DNA of 64,000 bases from Pontixanthobacter gangjinensis (GTDB lineage Bacteria > Pseudomonadota > Alphaproteobacteria > Sphingomonadales > Sphingomonadaceae): contig NZ_WTYS01000001.1 in assembly GCF_009827545.1 (NCBI RefSeq), positions 2,133,772 to 2,197,771 on the forward strand, in the 5' to 3' direction. The position numbers were made by a program, and so were the translations under genes. Of this stretch, positions 17,524 to 26,117 are shown piece after piece (positions within the stretch are counted from its first letter, which is position 1; each line of letters begins with the position of its first letter). The notes under the pieces are model-generated. The model was not told the DNA's origin. It made no database searches and worked only from the letters and a program-made list of their open reading frames with translations.

Positions 17524-18451
17524 CTGCGTCCACCGGCAGCTTGAGGTAGGTCATTCCATTGTCGTCGGGAGGCGGCAAATGCCCGGCGCGCATATTGACC
17601 TGCACCGATGGGAGGATCAGCCGCGGCATGTCCAGCATCGCATCGCGCGCCTCGCGCATCCTCACGAACTCCTCTTCGGCAACGCCGTCATGGGCATGAA
17701 TATTGCTCTGGCGCTGGACTGCGACCGTCGTTTCCCAGGCATAATGCTGGCGCCCCTTCGGCAAATAGTCGTGGCACATGAAAAGCCGGGTCTGTGGCGG
17801 GAGGGCGAGAATGCGTTTTAGCGACCGGTACAACAGCCTTGCATCACCGCCGGGGAAGTCCGCCCTCGCCGTGCCGTAGTCTGGCATAAACATTGTGTCC
17901 CCGACAAACACCGATTCTCCGATCACATATGCGATGCAGGCTGGGGTATGTCCCGGCACGTGGAGAACGGTCACTGGCACCTCGCCAAGACCGAAGGTTT
18001 CGCCGTCGCGCAAGAGGACATCAAACTGCGATCCGTCCATCCGGAAATCGGGCTCCGCGTTGAACAGCTTGCCAAACACCTGCTGCACCGTCGTAATATG
18101 TTCGCCGATAGCCAGCTTTCCGCCAAGTTCGGCCTTGAAATAGGGTGCTGCCGATAGATGGTCGGCATGTGCATGGGTTTCCAGCAACCACGCCACTTCC
18201 AAAGCTTCCGACCTGATGAAATCGATAACGCGATCCGCAGAAGTATGTGAAGTGCGGCCGGAACTTGGATCAAAGTCCAGCACCGGATCGACGACCGCCG
18301 CCGTCTTGCTTGCCGCATCCCAGACCACATAGGTCACGGTGAAGGTCGCCTCGTCGAAAAAGCCTCGTACCTGGGGGCGGTAGGCATCATTGGTCAATGC
18401 TAGGGCTACCTGCTCTTGAGCAGCTATTAACGTCGGGTCACTATTGCCCAT
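17519..18451 (-). CDS. MBL-fold hydrolase of the Blh / persulfide dioxygenase-like group
   Basis: A metallo-beta-lactamase-fold enzyme of about 310 residues. Metal ligands are visible: THAHADH (HxHxDH), HVPGHTPACI, GDTMFMPDYGTARADFPGGD and the C-terminal MCHDY. The pattern matches Blh/ETHE1-like proteins that act on glutathione persulfide or related sulfane sulfur. ATG 18451 with GGAG upstream is chosen because the longer frame adds unrelated residues. Its stop overlaps the decayed yeeE, so it once led a sulfide-handling operon. A weaker FixJ-like box lies at 18547-18563. Confidence 0.87.
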   Translation of the reverse strand: MGNSDPTLIAAQEQVALALTNDAYRPQVRGFFDEATFTVTYVVWDAASKTAAVVDPVLDFDPSSGRTSHTSADRVIDFIRSEALEVAWLLETHAHADHLSAAPYFKAELGGKLAIGEHITTVQQVFGKLFNAEPDFRMDGSQFDVLLRDGETFGLGEVPVTVLHVPGHTPACIAYVIGESVFVGDTMFMPDYGTARADFPGGDARLLYRSLKRILALPPQTRLFMCHDYLPKGRQHYAWETTVAVQRQSNIHAHDGVAEEEFVRMREARDAMLDMPRLILPSVQVNMRAGHLPPPDDNGMTYLKLPVDAV

Positions 18452-18766
18452 AAATCTCTCCGACCTCCTCAGGATGCACTTAATCGTCTTTCGACAGGCA
18501 AAATCGGAAGCTAGAGCCGCTGCTTCTCTTGCGGGAATACGCAATTATCCGCAATGTCAGGACAGCAATCGCGATCACCTAAGGTCGATAATGATGCATG
18601 GGAAACAAGTCGGCCCGCGGCAAACCCTTGCTGAATTCATTGCCTTCCAGCAATGTCATGCCAAGTTCGCCGCGAGCCTATGCGAATGGATCACTGTTCG
18701 CTTTCGCTAACTCCCCATTCGACGAAATCTATTTGGCACGGGAAGTATGTAGTGACTTGACGGTCA
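18452..18766. other. intergenic region upstream of the MBL-fold gene
   Basis: About 315 bases without a gene. On the minus strand 18547-18563 reads GTCCTGACATTGCGGAT, two mismatches from the island motif, followed at once by a second TTGCGTAT half. At 18757-18770 TTGACGGTCATCAA is a perfect FNR/FixK-type dyad, but it overlaps the stop of the CBS gene and is over 300 bases from the next start, so its role is doubtful. Confidence 0.45.
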
Positions 18767-19186
18767 TCAAGCGTGATGTGCGGAAACCGCCTGCATCGTC
18801 TCGTTGCAAAGCGCGGGTGAGGACGCGGCCGCCAAATCCCCGATGCTTAGCATCCCAACCATCCGGCGAGCCTCGCTAATGACCGGAAGCCGCCTCACCT
18901 TGTGCTTTTCCATAAGATGAGCTGCCTGCTCCAAATCAGCCTCCTCGCTACAGAACAGGATTGGTTCGGACATAACGTCACGCGCGGTCAGGTGGATCGG
19001 ATCGCGTGCCTCGTCAAAACCACGGACGACGACATCGCGATCAGTTACCATTCCGATCAGCTTGTCGTTCTCTCCGACTGGTAAGGCCCCCACATCCTGC
19101 TCACGCATGATCTTGGCAATATCGGGCAATTGCATGTCGGGTGCTATCCAGACCGCATTCTCGTGCATTGCATCGCGTACTTTCAT
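18767..19186 (-). CDS. CBS-domain-pair protein
   Basis: A 139-residue protein made of two CBS motifs (about residues 7-60 and 70-125), with the typical MVTDRDVVVRG and VRRLPVISEARRMVGMLSIGDL strands. Stand-alone CBS pairs bind adenine nucleotides and act as energy sensors; the mycobacterial hypoxic-response protein Rv2626c/Hrp1 has the same architecture. ATG 19186 has a GGAGG site. An FNR/FixK-like dyad at 19242-19255 is at a distance suitable for activating this gene. It is divergent from fixK. Confidence 0.88.
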   Translation of the reverse strand: MKVRDAMHENAVWIAPDMQLPDIAKIMREQDVGALPVGENDKLIGMVTDRDVVVRGFDEARDPIHLTARDVMSEPILFCSEEADLEQAAHLMEKHKVRRLPVISEARRMVGMLSIGDLAAASSPALCNETMQAVSAHHA

Positions 19187-19241
19187 CTTGGCCTCCTATG
19201 TTAAGTGGAACTCCATCTTCACATTTATCACGAGACAACGA

Positions 19242-19255
19242 TTGGTGATGGTCAA
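19242..19255. promoter_or_regulatory. candidate FixK/FNR dyad in the CBS-fixK divergent promoter
   Basis: TTGGTGATGGTCAA is one base off the FixK/FNR consensus TTGAT-N4-ATCAA allowing the C/G variants. Its centre lies about 62 bases from the CBS start codon, which would place it near -41 of a transcript starting about 20 bases upstream of that ATG. FixK autoregulation is the alternative. Confidence 0.4.
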
Positions 19256-19275
19256 GTTGGCCGCAAGAGATGCCC

Positions 19276-19292
19276 TAAGTAGGTTTACCGAT
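19276..19292 (+). promoter_or_regulatory. weak FixJ-like box upstream of fixK
   Basis: TAAGTAGGTTTACCGAT differs at two positions from the island motif but shares the CCTAAGTA start with 15185-15192 and resembles the TTAAGTAATTTCCC element known at rhizobial fixK promoters. It lies 62 bases before ATG 19354. Confidence 0.45.
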
Positions 19293-19353
19293 GCCCGTCC
19301 GTGCACCCTGCCCGTAGCGCTTGGAGTTCACCAATCAGGAGCCGCGCGAGCTG

Positions 19354-19986
19354 ATGCAAATGTTGAAGCACAACCTGTTCGAACAACGAACCATCGGAAT
19401 GCCTGCATCATGCGGAGAAACCCTTTTTCTTGAAGGCGAGCCCTGCGATGAAGTCTTCGAGATCAGGAAAGGCATGGCCCGCGCGGTCTCCATGTCACGC
19501 GAGGGGGAGCGGCAAATCCTTGCATTTTTCTTTCCCGGGGATTTCATTGGTCTTCCCCTTTCGCGGCACCACAGATATTCGGTCGAGGCTGTGACCGACC
19601 TCGTCCACGTTAGGCATTCAACCCAAAGATGGCAGGAATCGCTAGCGCGAACCTGCCAGGAAGATTCCTCCATGCTGAAGTCGGTGTGGCGGGAAGAGAA
19701 AGCCTTCATCGAGCGCGGACTGATCCTTGGCCGCGTAGGTGCTCTGGCCCGGCTGTCCGCCTTCCTCATCGTGCTGTCGAAACACTTGCCGACGGAACAT
19801 GGTCTTTGCGCTCTCGAGCTTCCGCAGACCGACATTGCATCCTACCTTGCGGCTTCACCGGAAACGGTCTGCCGCGGCCTCAAACGCCTGCGCGAGATGC
19901 AGATCATCGCCATGCCGCGAAGAGACCGTTTCGCAATCCAGTATCCGGCACGGCTCGAACTGCTCGCAGAAGGCATTTTGGCATGA
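19354..19986 (+). CDS. fixK: Crp/Fnr-family regulator, FixK-like
   Basis: An N-terminal cyclic-nucleotide-binding beta roll (GETLFLEGEPCDEVFEIRKG...RQILAFFFPGDFIGLP) is followed by the long dimer helix and a C-terminal winged helix (LPQTDIASYLAASPETVCRGLKRLRE). The recognition helix with E-T-V-x-R is that of FNR/FixK proteins binding TTGAT-N4-ATCAA. The N-terminal Cys cluster of oxygen-sensing FNR is absent, which points to FixK, normally switched on by FixJ. fixLJ lies 28 kb away in the same island. ATG 19354 is chosen; TTG 19321 has no ribosome site. Confidence 0.85.
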   Translation: MQMLKHNLFEQRTIGMPASCGETLFLEGEPCDEVFEIRKGMARAVSMSREGERQILAFFFPGDFIGLPLSRHHRYSVEAVTDLVHVRHSTQRWQESLARTCQEDSSMLKSVWREEKAFIERGLILGRVGALARLSAFLIVLSKHLPTEHGLCALELPQTDIASYLAASPETVCRGLKRLREMQIIAMPRRDRFAIQYPARLELLAEGILA

Positions 19987-19999
19987 CGAACGCGCCCCT

Positions 20000-20016
20000 C
20001 GCGGAAAATTACGTAT
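20000..20016 (+). promoter_or_regulatory. candidate FixJ box (exact) upstream of erythromycin esterase operon
   Basis: CGCGGAAAATTACGTAT matches the island motif exactly. It lies 14 bases after the fixK stop and 91 bases before ATG 20107; CATTCT at 20040-20045 could be the -10. Confidence 0.6.
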
Positions 20017-20106
20017 AGCGACCGGCTAGGTCACTTCGCCATTCTCCAACCCGAGAAGGCATCGTCGTACCATCACAAAGCACGGTGCGAAACAGTACGA
20101 GGTGTT

Positions 20107-21435
20107 ATGACGATTCACCAACCAAATCTGGCGGCACGATCAGACGTCGCGGCAGAATTGCGTGCGCGAGCGGAACGCTTGGTCACGCCCGATAGTCCGA
20201 ATTTCGCGGTGCCTTTCGACCGCTATGGCGACGCGCGGCTCGTCCTGCTTGGAGAGGCAACACATGGCACGCACGAGTTCTACACCGCCCGTGCCGCAAT
20301 CTCGCGCCGGCTGATCGAACGCCACGGTTTCAACATCATCGCCTTGGAGGGCGACTGGCCCGATATCGCCCGGCTCGACGACTACGTGCGACACCGCGGC
20401 CCCCGCCCACGTCTGGGCGAACCTTTCGTTCGCTTCCCAACCTGGATGTGGCGAAATGAAGAAATGCTCGGCTTCGTCGACTGGTTGCGCGACCACAACA
20501 ATCGGCTGCCAGAAGAGGAGCGAGTCAGCCTACGTGGTCTGGATGTTTACAGTCTGAGCGAATCGATCCACGCCGTCATCGAATATCTCGATAGCCACGA
20601 CCCCCGGGCAGCAGAAAGAGCCCGTCGACGTTACGGCTGTATCACGCCATGGCAGGACGAGCCGCAACTCTATGGACATGCCGTCGAGCGCGGCCGTCAG
20701 ACGGCCAGTTGCGAGGATGCGGTGGTTGAGCAATTGCGGGACCTCCTCGCCCGTCGGGTGGATTGGGCGACGCAGGATGGCGAGGCATTCTTCGATGCGG
20801 AGCGCAACGCGCGGATCGTGCGCGCTGCCGAGCAATACTACCGTTCGATTTATCGCGGGGCTGCAGAAAGCTGGAACCTGCGTGACCGCCACATGTTCGA
20901 AACCCTCCAAACCTTGATGGCCCATCACGAGAATTCACGCGCTATCGTCTGGGCTCACAATTCTCATGTCGGCAATGCGGCCGCAACGGCGATGGGCTGG
21001 CGCGGAGAATTCAACATCGGTGAACTTGTGCGCACCGCCTATGGCGAGGATGCAGTACTTGTCGGCTTCGGGACCGATCGCGGCAGTGTCGCCGCCGCAG
21101 CAGACTGGGGAGCCGCCATGCAGGTCATGGATCTGCGCCCCGCCCGGTCGGACAGCTGGGAAGCGGCCTTCCGCGACGTTGGTGAAATGCGTTGTCTGGT
21201 TGACTGGCGTCGATCCGAAGACCGCGATCTAAGAGAAGCACTCTCTCAGGTCTTTCTAGAGCGCGCTGTAGGCGTCGTCTATCGGCCCGAGACCGAGCTC
21301 CTGAGCCACTATTTCCAATCTGCACTGGGCGAACAATTCGATGCCTTCGTATGGTTCGAGGAAACACGCGCGGTGACGCCGCTGGGTGCCGAACGACCCG
21401 ATGGCGTACCTGAAACCTGGCCCTACGGCCTCTAA
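20107..21435 (+). CDS. erythromycin esterase-family protein
   Basis: A 442-residue member of the Ere-like fold. The signature LLGEATHGTHEFYTARAAISRRLIE carries the conserved Glu-His pair, and IALEGDWPD and WAHNSHVGNA supply further active-site residues. Despite the name, most chromosomal members do not hydrolyse macrolides. A homologous domain is fused to a phosphoribosyltransferase in the mycobacterial dormancy protein Rv2030c; here the two are separate genes of one operon with a hydrolase between them. The next gene begins 12 bases after the stop. Biochemical activity is unknown. Confidence 0.85.
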   Translation: MTIHQPNLAARSDVAAELRARAERLVTPDSPNFAVPFDRYGDARLVLLGEATHGTHEFYTARAAISRRLIERHGFNIIALEGDWPDIARLDDYVRHRGPRPRLGEPFVRFPTWMWRNEEMLGFVDWLRDHNNRLPEEERVSLRGLDVYSLSESIHAVIEYLDSHDPRAAERARRRYGCITPWQDEPQLYGHAVERGRQTASCEDAVVEQLRDLLARRVDWATQDGEAFFDAERNARIVRAAEQYYRSIYRGAAESWNLRDRHMFETLQTLMAHHENSRAIVWAHNSHVGNAAATAMGWRGEFNIGELVRTAYGEDAVLVGFGTDRGSVAAAADWGAAMQVMDLRPARSDSWEAAFRDVGEMRCLVDWRRSEDRDLREALSQVFLERAVGVVYRPETELLSHYFQSALGEQFDAFVWFEETRAVTPLGAERPDGVPETWPYGL

Positions 21436-21447
21436 CGGAGTTGAAAG

Positions 21448-22104
21448 ATGGAGAATTCTGTTCTGGATTTTCACGAAGTTGTGCTGCCTGGTGATCCGCC
21501 GCTCCACGCTCTTCTAGGCGTACCGGTCGACGCGATGGGGCTCGTAATATTTGCGCATGGCAGCGGCAGCGGCAGATTGAGCCCGCGCAACGGCTATGTT
21601 GCGCAGCGCATGCGCGACATAGGGCTGGGAACCCTTTTGCTGGACCTGCTGTCGCCAGCTGAAGAAGTCGATCGCCGCAATGTTTTCGACATACCTTTGC
21701 TCGCCTCGCGGCTCGCCCGCGCAACCGATTGGGCGTCGGAATTAGAAGAAACGCGTGGATTGAAACCCGGCTACTTCGGTTCGAGTACAGGGGCTGGCGC
21801 AGCCCTGCGCGCCGCTGCGGGAGATGACCGTATCGCCGCCGTGGTATCGCGTGGCGGTCGTCCCGACCTCGCTGGCAAACCCGCACTGGCGGCTGTTGCC
21901 GCACCAACACTTTTCATCGTCGGTTCGCGCGACAATCAGGTTATCGAGCTCAACAAATTCGCGGCCTCTTCGCTACACTGTCCCCATGAGCTCGTGATTG
22001 TTCCTGGAGCCGGACACCTGTTCGAGGAACCAGGGACGCTCGACCGGGTTGTGGAGCTCGCCTGCGACTGGTTTCAGTTAAATTTTGAGGGTGCTACACC
22101 ATGA
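21448..22104 (+). CDS. alpha/beta hydrolase, dienelactone hydrolase-like
   Basis: An alpha/beta-hydrolase of 218 residues. The oxyanion segment LVIFAHGSGSGR is near residue 30, the nucleophile elbow is GYFGSSTGAG (near residue 110), the acid Asp is in IVGSRDNQVI and the His is in VPGAGHLFEEPG. The fold is complete. It has a GGAG-like ribosome site and ends overlapping the next gene (ATGA at 22101-22104), giving tight coupling with the phosphoribosyltransferase. The substrate is unknown; in related genomes this hydrolase is often fused to that transferase. Confidence 0.85.
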   Translation: MENSVLDFHEVVLPGDPPLHALLGVPVDAMGLVIFAHGSGSGRLSPRNGYVAQRMRDIGLGTLLLDLLSPAEEVDRRNVFDIPLLASRLARATDWASELEETRGLKPGYFGSSTGAGAALRAAAGDDRIAAVVSRGGRPDLAGKPALAAVAAPTLFIVGSRDNQVIELNKFAASSLHCPHELVIVPGAGHLFEEPGTLDRVVELACDWFQLNFEGATP

Positions 22105-22775
22105 GAAGTTCCTGGGCCTTCCGAGATCGGACCGAGGCCGGGCAAGCGCTGGCGGAGCGCTTGCAGGAGATGAGCCTGACCAACCCTGTAGTGCTCGCCC
22201 TCCCGCGCGGAGGGGTGCCAGTAGGCTATGAAGTCGCCAGAGCGCTGGCGGCGCCACTTGATGTCATCCTTGTCAGGAAAATCGGTGCACCTGGGCACGA
22301 GGAGTTCGGTATCGGTGCTGTCGTTGACGGTGCCGCGCCGCAGACGGTGATCGACGAAGCGGCAGCCCAAATGGCGGGAGCAACCCCCGATTACATACAG
22401 CGCAAGGTTGCAGAAGAGCTTGCTCTCATCGAACGCCGGCGGACCGCCTATCGGACAGGACCTCCCGTTTCCGTGACGGGGCGAACCGCTATCCTCGTTG
22501 ACGATGGCATCGCCACCGGTAATACCGCCCAGGTGGCGCTTCAGGCGCTCGCAGGCACCTCTCCAACACGGGTAGTACTCGCCGTTCCGGTCGCCCCGCG
22601 CGACACTTTAACCCGCCTGGGTGCCATGTGCGACGACATTGTCTGCCTCGCCGTTCCGGACCCGTTTCATGCAGTCGGCGCGCATTACCGCGATTTCGGC
22701 CAGACCAGCGACGCGGAGGTTATCCGCCTGCTCCAATTGGCACGTGATGATATGGCAAGCGCAACCCGACCCTAG
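22101..22775 (+). CDS. phosphoribosyltransferase-domain protein
   Basis: A type I PRTase fold of 224 residues. The PRPP loop is TAILVDDGIATGNTAQVAL; an early LALPRGGVPVGYEVA segment and the flexible loop are present. It resembles Rv0571c and the PRTase half of Rv2030c, both DosR-regulon proteins. Substrate base unknown; it does not look like apt, hpt or upp. It overlaps the hydrolase and converges on the PfkB gene 4 bases away. Confidence 0.85.
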   Translation: MRSSWAFRDRTEAGQALAERLQEMSLTNPVVLALPRGGVPVGYEVARALAAPLDVILVRKIGAPGHEEFGIGAVVDGAAPQTVIDEAAAQMAGATPDYIQRKVAEELALIERRRTAYRTGPPVSVTGRTAILVDDGIATGNTAQVALQALAGTSPTRVVLAVPVAPRDTLTRLGAMCDDIVCLAVPDPFHAVGAHYRDFGQTSDAEVIRLLQLARDDMASATRP

Positions 22776-22779
22776 ACGA

Positions 22780-23706
22780 TCAATCGCTTGATCGCTCGTA
22801 GATACGCTCGACATCATCGGGACGACACAGGTCGGTACCCGGCGTCAGGACGGCTGCAGCGCCAGCGGCGAGTCCGAAACGAAAAGCCTCGTCGACTGCC
22901 TTGCCGGCTGCCAGCGCAAAGACCATGGCAGCAAGGAAACTGTCGCCCGCTCCGACTGCGCTGCGCGCCTCAACTGCGATAGCAGGCAGACGCAACGAAC
23001 CTCCCCGGCGAGCCAGCAGGGCACCCTTTTCGGCCATCGTCACCGCCAGGAATTCGACTTTCCCGCGCTCGACGAACTCCATCGCCGCTTCCGCGATTGA
23101 TGTCTCATCGGGCAGGTCAGCCCCGATTATTGCGCGGAACTCACTAAGGCTGGGTTTGGCAAGGAAGACATGTCCTCCGGCTATTCCTGCCTCGAGCGCC
23201 TCCCCCGAAGTATCTAGCACGAAGCGCTGCTCCCGTTGAGACGCGATGGCGGCTGCCTGCGCATAAAAGTCGACTGGCACACCACGCGGCAACGAACCGC
23301 TTGAAACGATGTAGTCGTGACGTGCATCACCCAGTCGCGAAAGGCATTCGGTCCACTCGGATTCAGCGACTTCCGGGCCTTGCGGGACGAAGCGGTATTC
23401 CTGTCCCGAGCAGCGCTCATGGACGACCGTACTGACACGCGTTTGACCGCCGATACGGATGGTTGATCGCACAAGTTGGTGGAGGTCGAGCAATCCATCG
23501 AGTGCAGCTCCGGTGGCACCGCCGGAGAGGTAGTAGCAACGGGCGTTCCCGCCTAGCCGCACAAAAACCCGAGCCACGTTGATGCCGCCCCCGCCCGGGT
23601 CATAATGCTCGCCTCGTGCACGCATCTTACGCATGGGGAAGACCTCCTCGACCTCGCACGCGACATCAAGTGTTGGATTCATGGTCAACGTGCCGATATC
23701 GAACAT
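22780..23706 (-). CDS. PfkB-family sugar-phosphate kinase (1-phosphofructokinase/6-PFK-2-like)
   Basis: A ribokinase-fold kinase of 308 residues. GGGGINVARVFVRLGG is the N-terminal PfkB signature and SAVGAGDSFLAAMVFALA holds the catalytic Asp and anion hole. The closest architecture is that of PfkB/FruK/LacC, using fructose 6-phosphate, fructose 1-phosphate or tagatose 6-phosphate. ATG 23706 with AAGGAGG overlaps the stop of the PEP synthase (TGATG). Mycobacterial Rv2029c pfkB occupies the same kind of neighbourhood. The substrate is inferred only. Confidence 0.87.
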   Translation of the reverse strand: MFDIGTLTMNPTLDVACEVEEVFPMRKMRARGEHYDPGGGGINVARVFVRLGGNARCYYLSGGATGAALDGLLDLHQLVRSTIRIGGQTRVSTVVHERCSGQEYRFVPQGPEVAESEWTECLSRLGDARHDYIVSSGSLPRGVPVDFYAQAAAIASQREQRFVLDTSGEALEAGIAGGHVFLAKPSLSEFRAIIGADLPDETSIAEAAMEFVERGKVEFLAVTMAEKGALLARRGGSLRLPAIAVEARSAVGAGDSFLAAMVFALAAGKAVDEAFRFGLAAGAAAVLTPGTDLCRPDDVERIYERSSD

Positions 23707-26117
23707 CACCGTGCCTCCTTGTGGGAAAAGCGCCACTGCCGCGCATTCTCTGCAGCCGCGACATGCTCCTTCACGGCCACGAAGCTGTCGGGTGTCACCG
23801 AGATCGAGTCGATCCCGCAATCGACCAGAAAGCGCGCGAACTCGGGATCGTCACTCGGCGCCTGACCGCACAAGCCTATCTTGGTCCCGTGGGTGTGGGC
23901 CTCTCTGATTACATGGCGGATCATCCATTCGACGGCGGGATCACGCGCATCGAACTGGTCGGCGAGCAGTTCGGAATCACGATCGATGCCGAGCGTCAGT
24001 TGGGTCAGGTCGTTGCTGCCTATAGAGAACCCGTCGAAGCGCTGAGCGAACTCGCCCGCCAGCACAACGTTGGAGGGAATCTCGCACATCACATAAACTT
24101 CGAGACCGTCTTTACCCCTTGTCAGCCCCTCCTCTTGCATCTCCGCGAGAACCCGATCAGCCTCGGCCAAAGTGCGACAAAACGGGATCATGACAGCGAC
24201 GTTGGTAAAACCCAGAACTTCTCGAAGGCACCTGATGGCGCGACATTCCAAAGCGAAACCAGCACGGTATTGCGGAGAAGTGTAGCGCGCAGCGCCACGA
24301 AAGCCGAGCATGGGGTTTTCCTCGTGCGACTCGAATTCCCTCCCGCCGATAAGGCCAGCATATTCATTGGTCTTGAAGTCGCTCATCCGCACGATCACGG
24401 GCCGTGGGAACTGAACAGCTGCGATCCGGGCGAGGCCCTGTGCCAGTTCATCGACGAAAAAGTTGCGCCGGTCGGGATAATGCGCGGTCATTTGCTCGAT
24501 CTGAATCTTTGCTTCCGCATCCCTAAGGTCATCGAACTTTACCAGCGCCATCGGATGGATCTTGATCGTATTGGCAATCACGAACTCCATACGCGTCAGC
24601 CCAACCCCGTCGCTGGGCAATTGCCACCAGCGCGCCGCAGCCCCCGGATCGGCCAGGTTCAGCATAATCCTCGTATCCGTTTTTGGCACGGCGGTAAGGT
24701 CTATCTCCTCGCTCACCACATCGGCCCGTCCCGAGTAGACGATGCCCTTCTCTCCGCCGATACAACTGACCGTGACCGATTGCCCCGATTGCAGCGTGGT
24801 CGTTGCATTGCCAGTTCCCACGATGGCAGGGAGACCAAATTCGCGGCTGACGATGGCTGCGTGCGATGTGCGGCCACCATGATCCGTTACAATGGCAGCC
24901 GCTCGCTTCATGACCGGCACCCAGTCGGGATCGGTGGTCGACGTGACCAGCACCGAGCCATCAACAAAGCTGGCAATGTCGGCCGCGCTCTTGATAAGAC
25001 ACACCGGACCCTGAGCTGCGACGGCGCCGATCGCCAGCCCGGTCACCAGTTCCTCGCCTGTACGTGAGAGCGAGTAGGTCCTGAGTGTGCCGGGCGTGAC
25101 GCGCGACTGGACGGTTTCAGGGCGGGCCTGAAGAATGAAGAGGTCGCCTTCGGGACCGTCCTTCCCCCATTCGATATCCATCGGACAGTTGAAGTGATCT
25201 TCGATCAGCACCGCCCAGCGGGCTAACTGGAGGACGTCCATGTCGGATAAAACGAACGCACCGCGTTCCTCTGTAGTGGTTTCGACGTTGACTGTCGAAG
25301 CGCCATCCCCTTCGGAATAGACCATTTTGACAGCCTTCGCTCCGCGCCTGCGCGCAATGATCGGGCTGAGTTCTGGCTCGCCGAGCAACGGCTTGAAGAC
25401 CTGCCACGAATCGGGATTGACCGCGCCCTGCACCACATTTTCGCCTAGCCCCCACGCCCCATCGATCATCACCACGTCGGGAAAGCCGGTCTCAGTATCG
25501 ATAGTGAAGATCACTCCTGAGCACGCCTGATCGGCGCGCACCATACGTTGCACCCCCACCGACAGCGCAACCACGCCTTGAGCGAAGCCCTGTGCCGCGC
25601 GGTAGATGATAGCCCGGTCTGTGTAGAGCGATGCGAAACAGCGTCGGCATGCATCTAGCAGGGCTTCCTCGCCGGATATGTTGAGGTATGTCTCCTGCTG
25701 CCCTGCGAAGCTGGCCTCGGGCAGGTCTTCCGCTGTGGCGCTCGAACGAACCGCGACTGCGGGCGCAATTTCGTCAGCATCCGCTGCCATCTGGCCATAG
25801 GCATCACAAATCGCCTCGCGCAGGTCTGCCGGCCACGTTCCGCTTGCGATGGCGTCCCTGATCGCGGTGCCGGTCCGCGCGAGATCGGACTCGCCCGTCT
25901 CATATTGGGATACAAGATGAGGGATTACATCGTTCAGATGATTGTGGTCGAGGAACAATCGAAAGGCATGTGCGGTGGTCGCAAAACCAGGAGGAACCCC
26001 AATGCCCTGCGGAACGAGCTCGCCGATCAACTCGCCCAACGAGGCATTCTTGCCACCGACGAGGCCGACATCCGCCCTGGTGACATTTTCGAATTTCAGG
26101 ACCAGATCGTGTGTCAT
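23706..26117 (-). CDS. ppsA: phosphoenolpyruvate synthase
   Basis: Converts pyruvate, ATP and water to PEP, AMP and phosphate, a gluconeogenic step. The N-terminal ATP-grasp part starts GLVGGKNASLGEL; the phosphohistidine is in GGRTSHAAIVSRE (about residue 415); the PEP-binding barrel ends with GSNDLTQLTLGIDRD and LCGQAPSD. The length of 803 residues is typical. ATG 26117 with GGAG overlaps the glucan synthase stop (ATGA). Putting PEP synthase between a giant glucan synthase and a PfkB kinase in one overlapping operon is unusual. Confidence 0.95.
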   Translation of the reverse strand: MTHDLVLKFENVTRADVGLVGGKNASLGELIGELVPQGIGVPPGFATTAHAFRLFLDHNHLNDVIPHLVSQYETGESDLARTGTAIRDAIASGTWPADLREAICDAYGQMAADADEIAPAVAVRSSATAEDLPEASFAGQQETYLNISGEEALLDACRRCFASLYTDRAIIYRAAQGFAQGVVALSVGVQRMVRADQACSGVIFTIDTETGFPDVVMIDGAWGLGENVVQGAVNPDSWQVFKPLLGEPELSPIIARRRGAKAVKMVYSEGDGASTVNVETTTEERGAFVLSDMDVLQLARWAVLIEDHFNCPMDIEWGKDGPEGDLFILQARPETVQSRVTPGTLRTYSLSRTGEELVTGLAIGAVAAQGPVCLIKSAADIASFVDGSVLVTSTTDPDWVPVMKRAAAIVTDHGGRTSHAAIVSREFGLPAIVGTGNATTTLQSGQSVTVSCIGGEKGIVYSGRADVVSEEIDLTAVPKTDTRIMLNLADPGAAARWWQLPSDGVGLTRMEFVIANTIKIHPMALVKFDDLRDAEAKIQIEQMTAHYPDRRNFFVDELAQGLARIAAVQFPRPVIVRMSDFKTNEYAGLIGGREFESHEENPMLGFRGAARYTSPQYRAGFALECRAIRCLREVLGFTNVAVMIPFCRTLAEADRVLAEMQEEGLTRGKDGLEVYVMCEIPSNVVLAGEFAQRFDGFSIGSNDLTQLTLGIDRDSELLADQFDARDPAVEWMIRHVIREAHTHGTKIGLCGQAPSDDPEFARFLVDCGIDSISVTPDSFVAVKEHVAAAENARQWRFSHKEAR

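Noticed and set aside
23616-25067. Plus-strand frame of 483 codons opposite ppsA
   Set aside because: Shadow of the PEP synthase gene; composition and absence of motifs show it is not coding.
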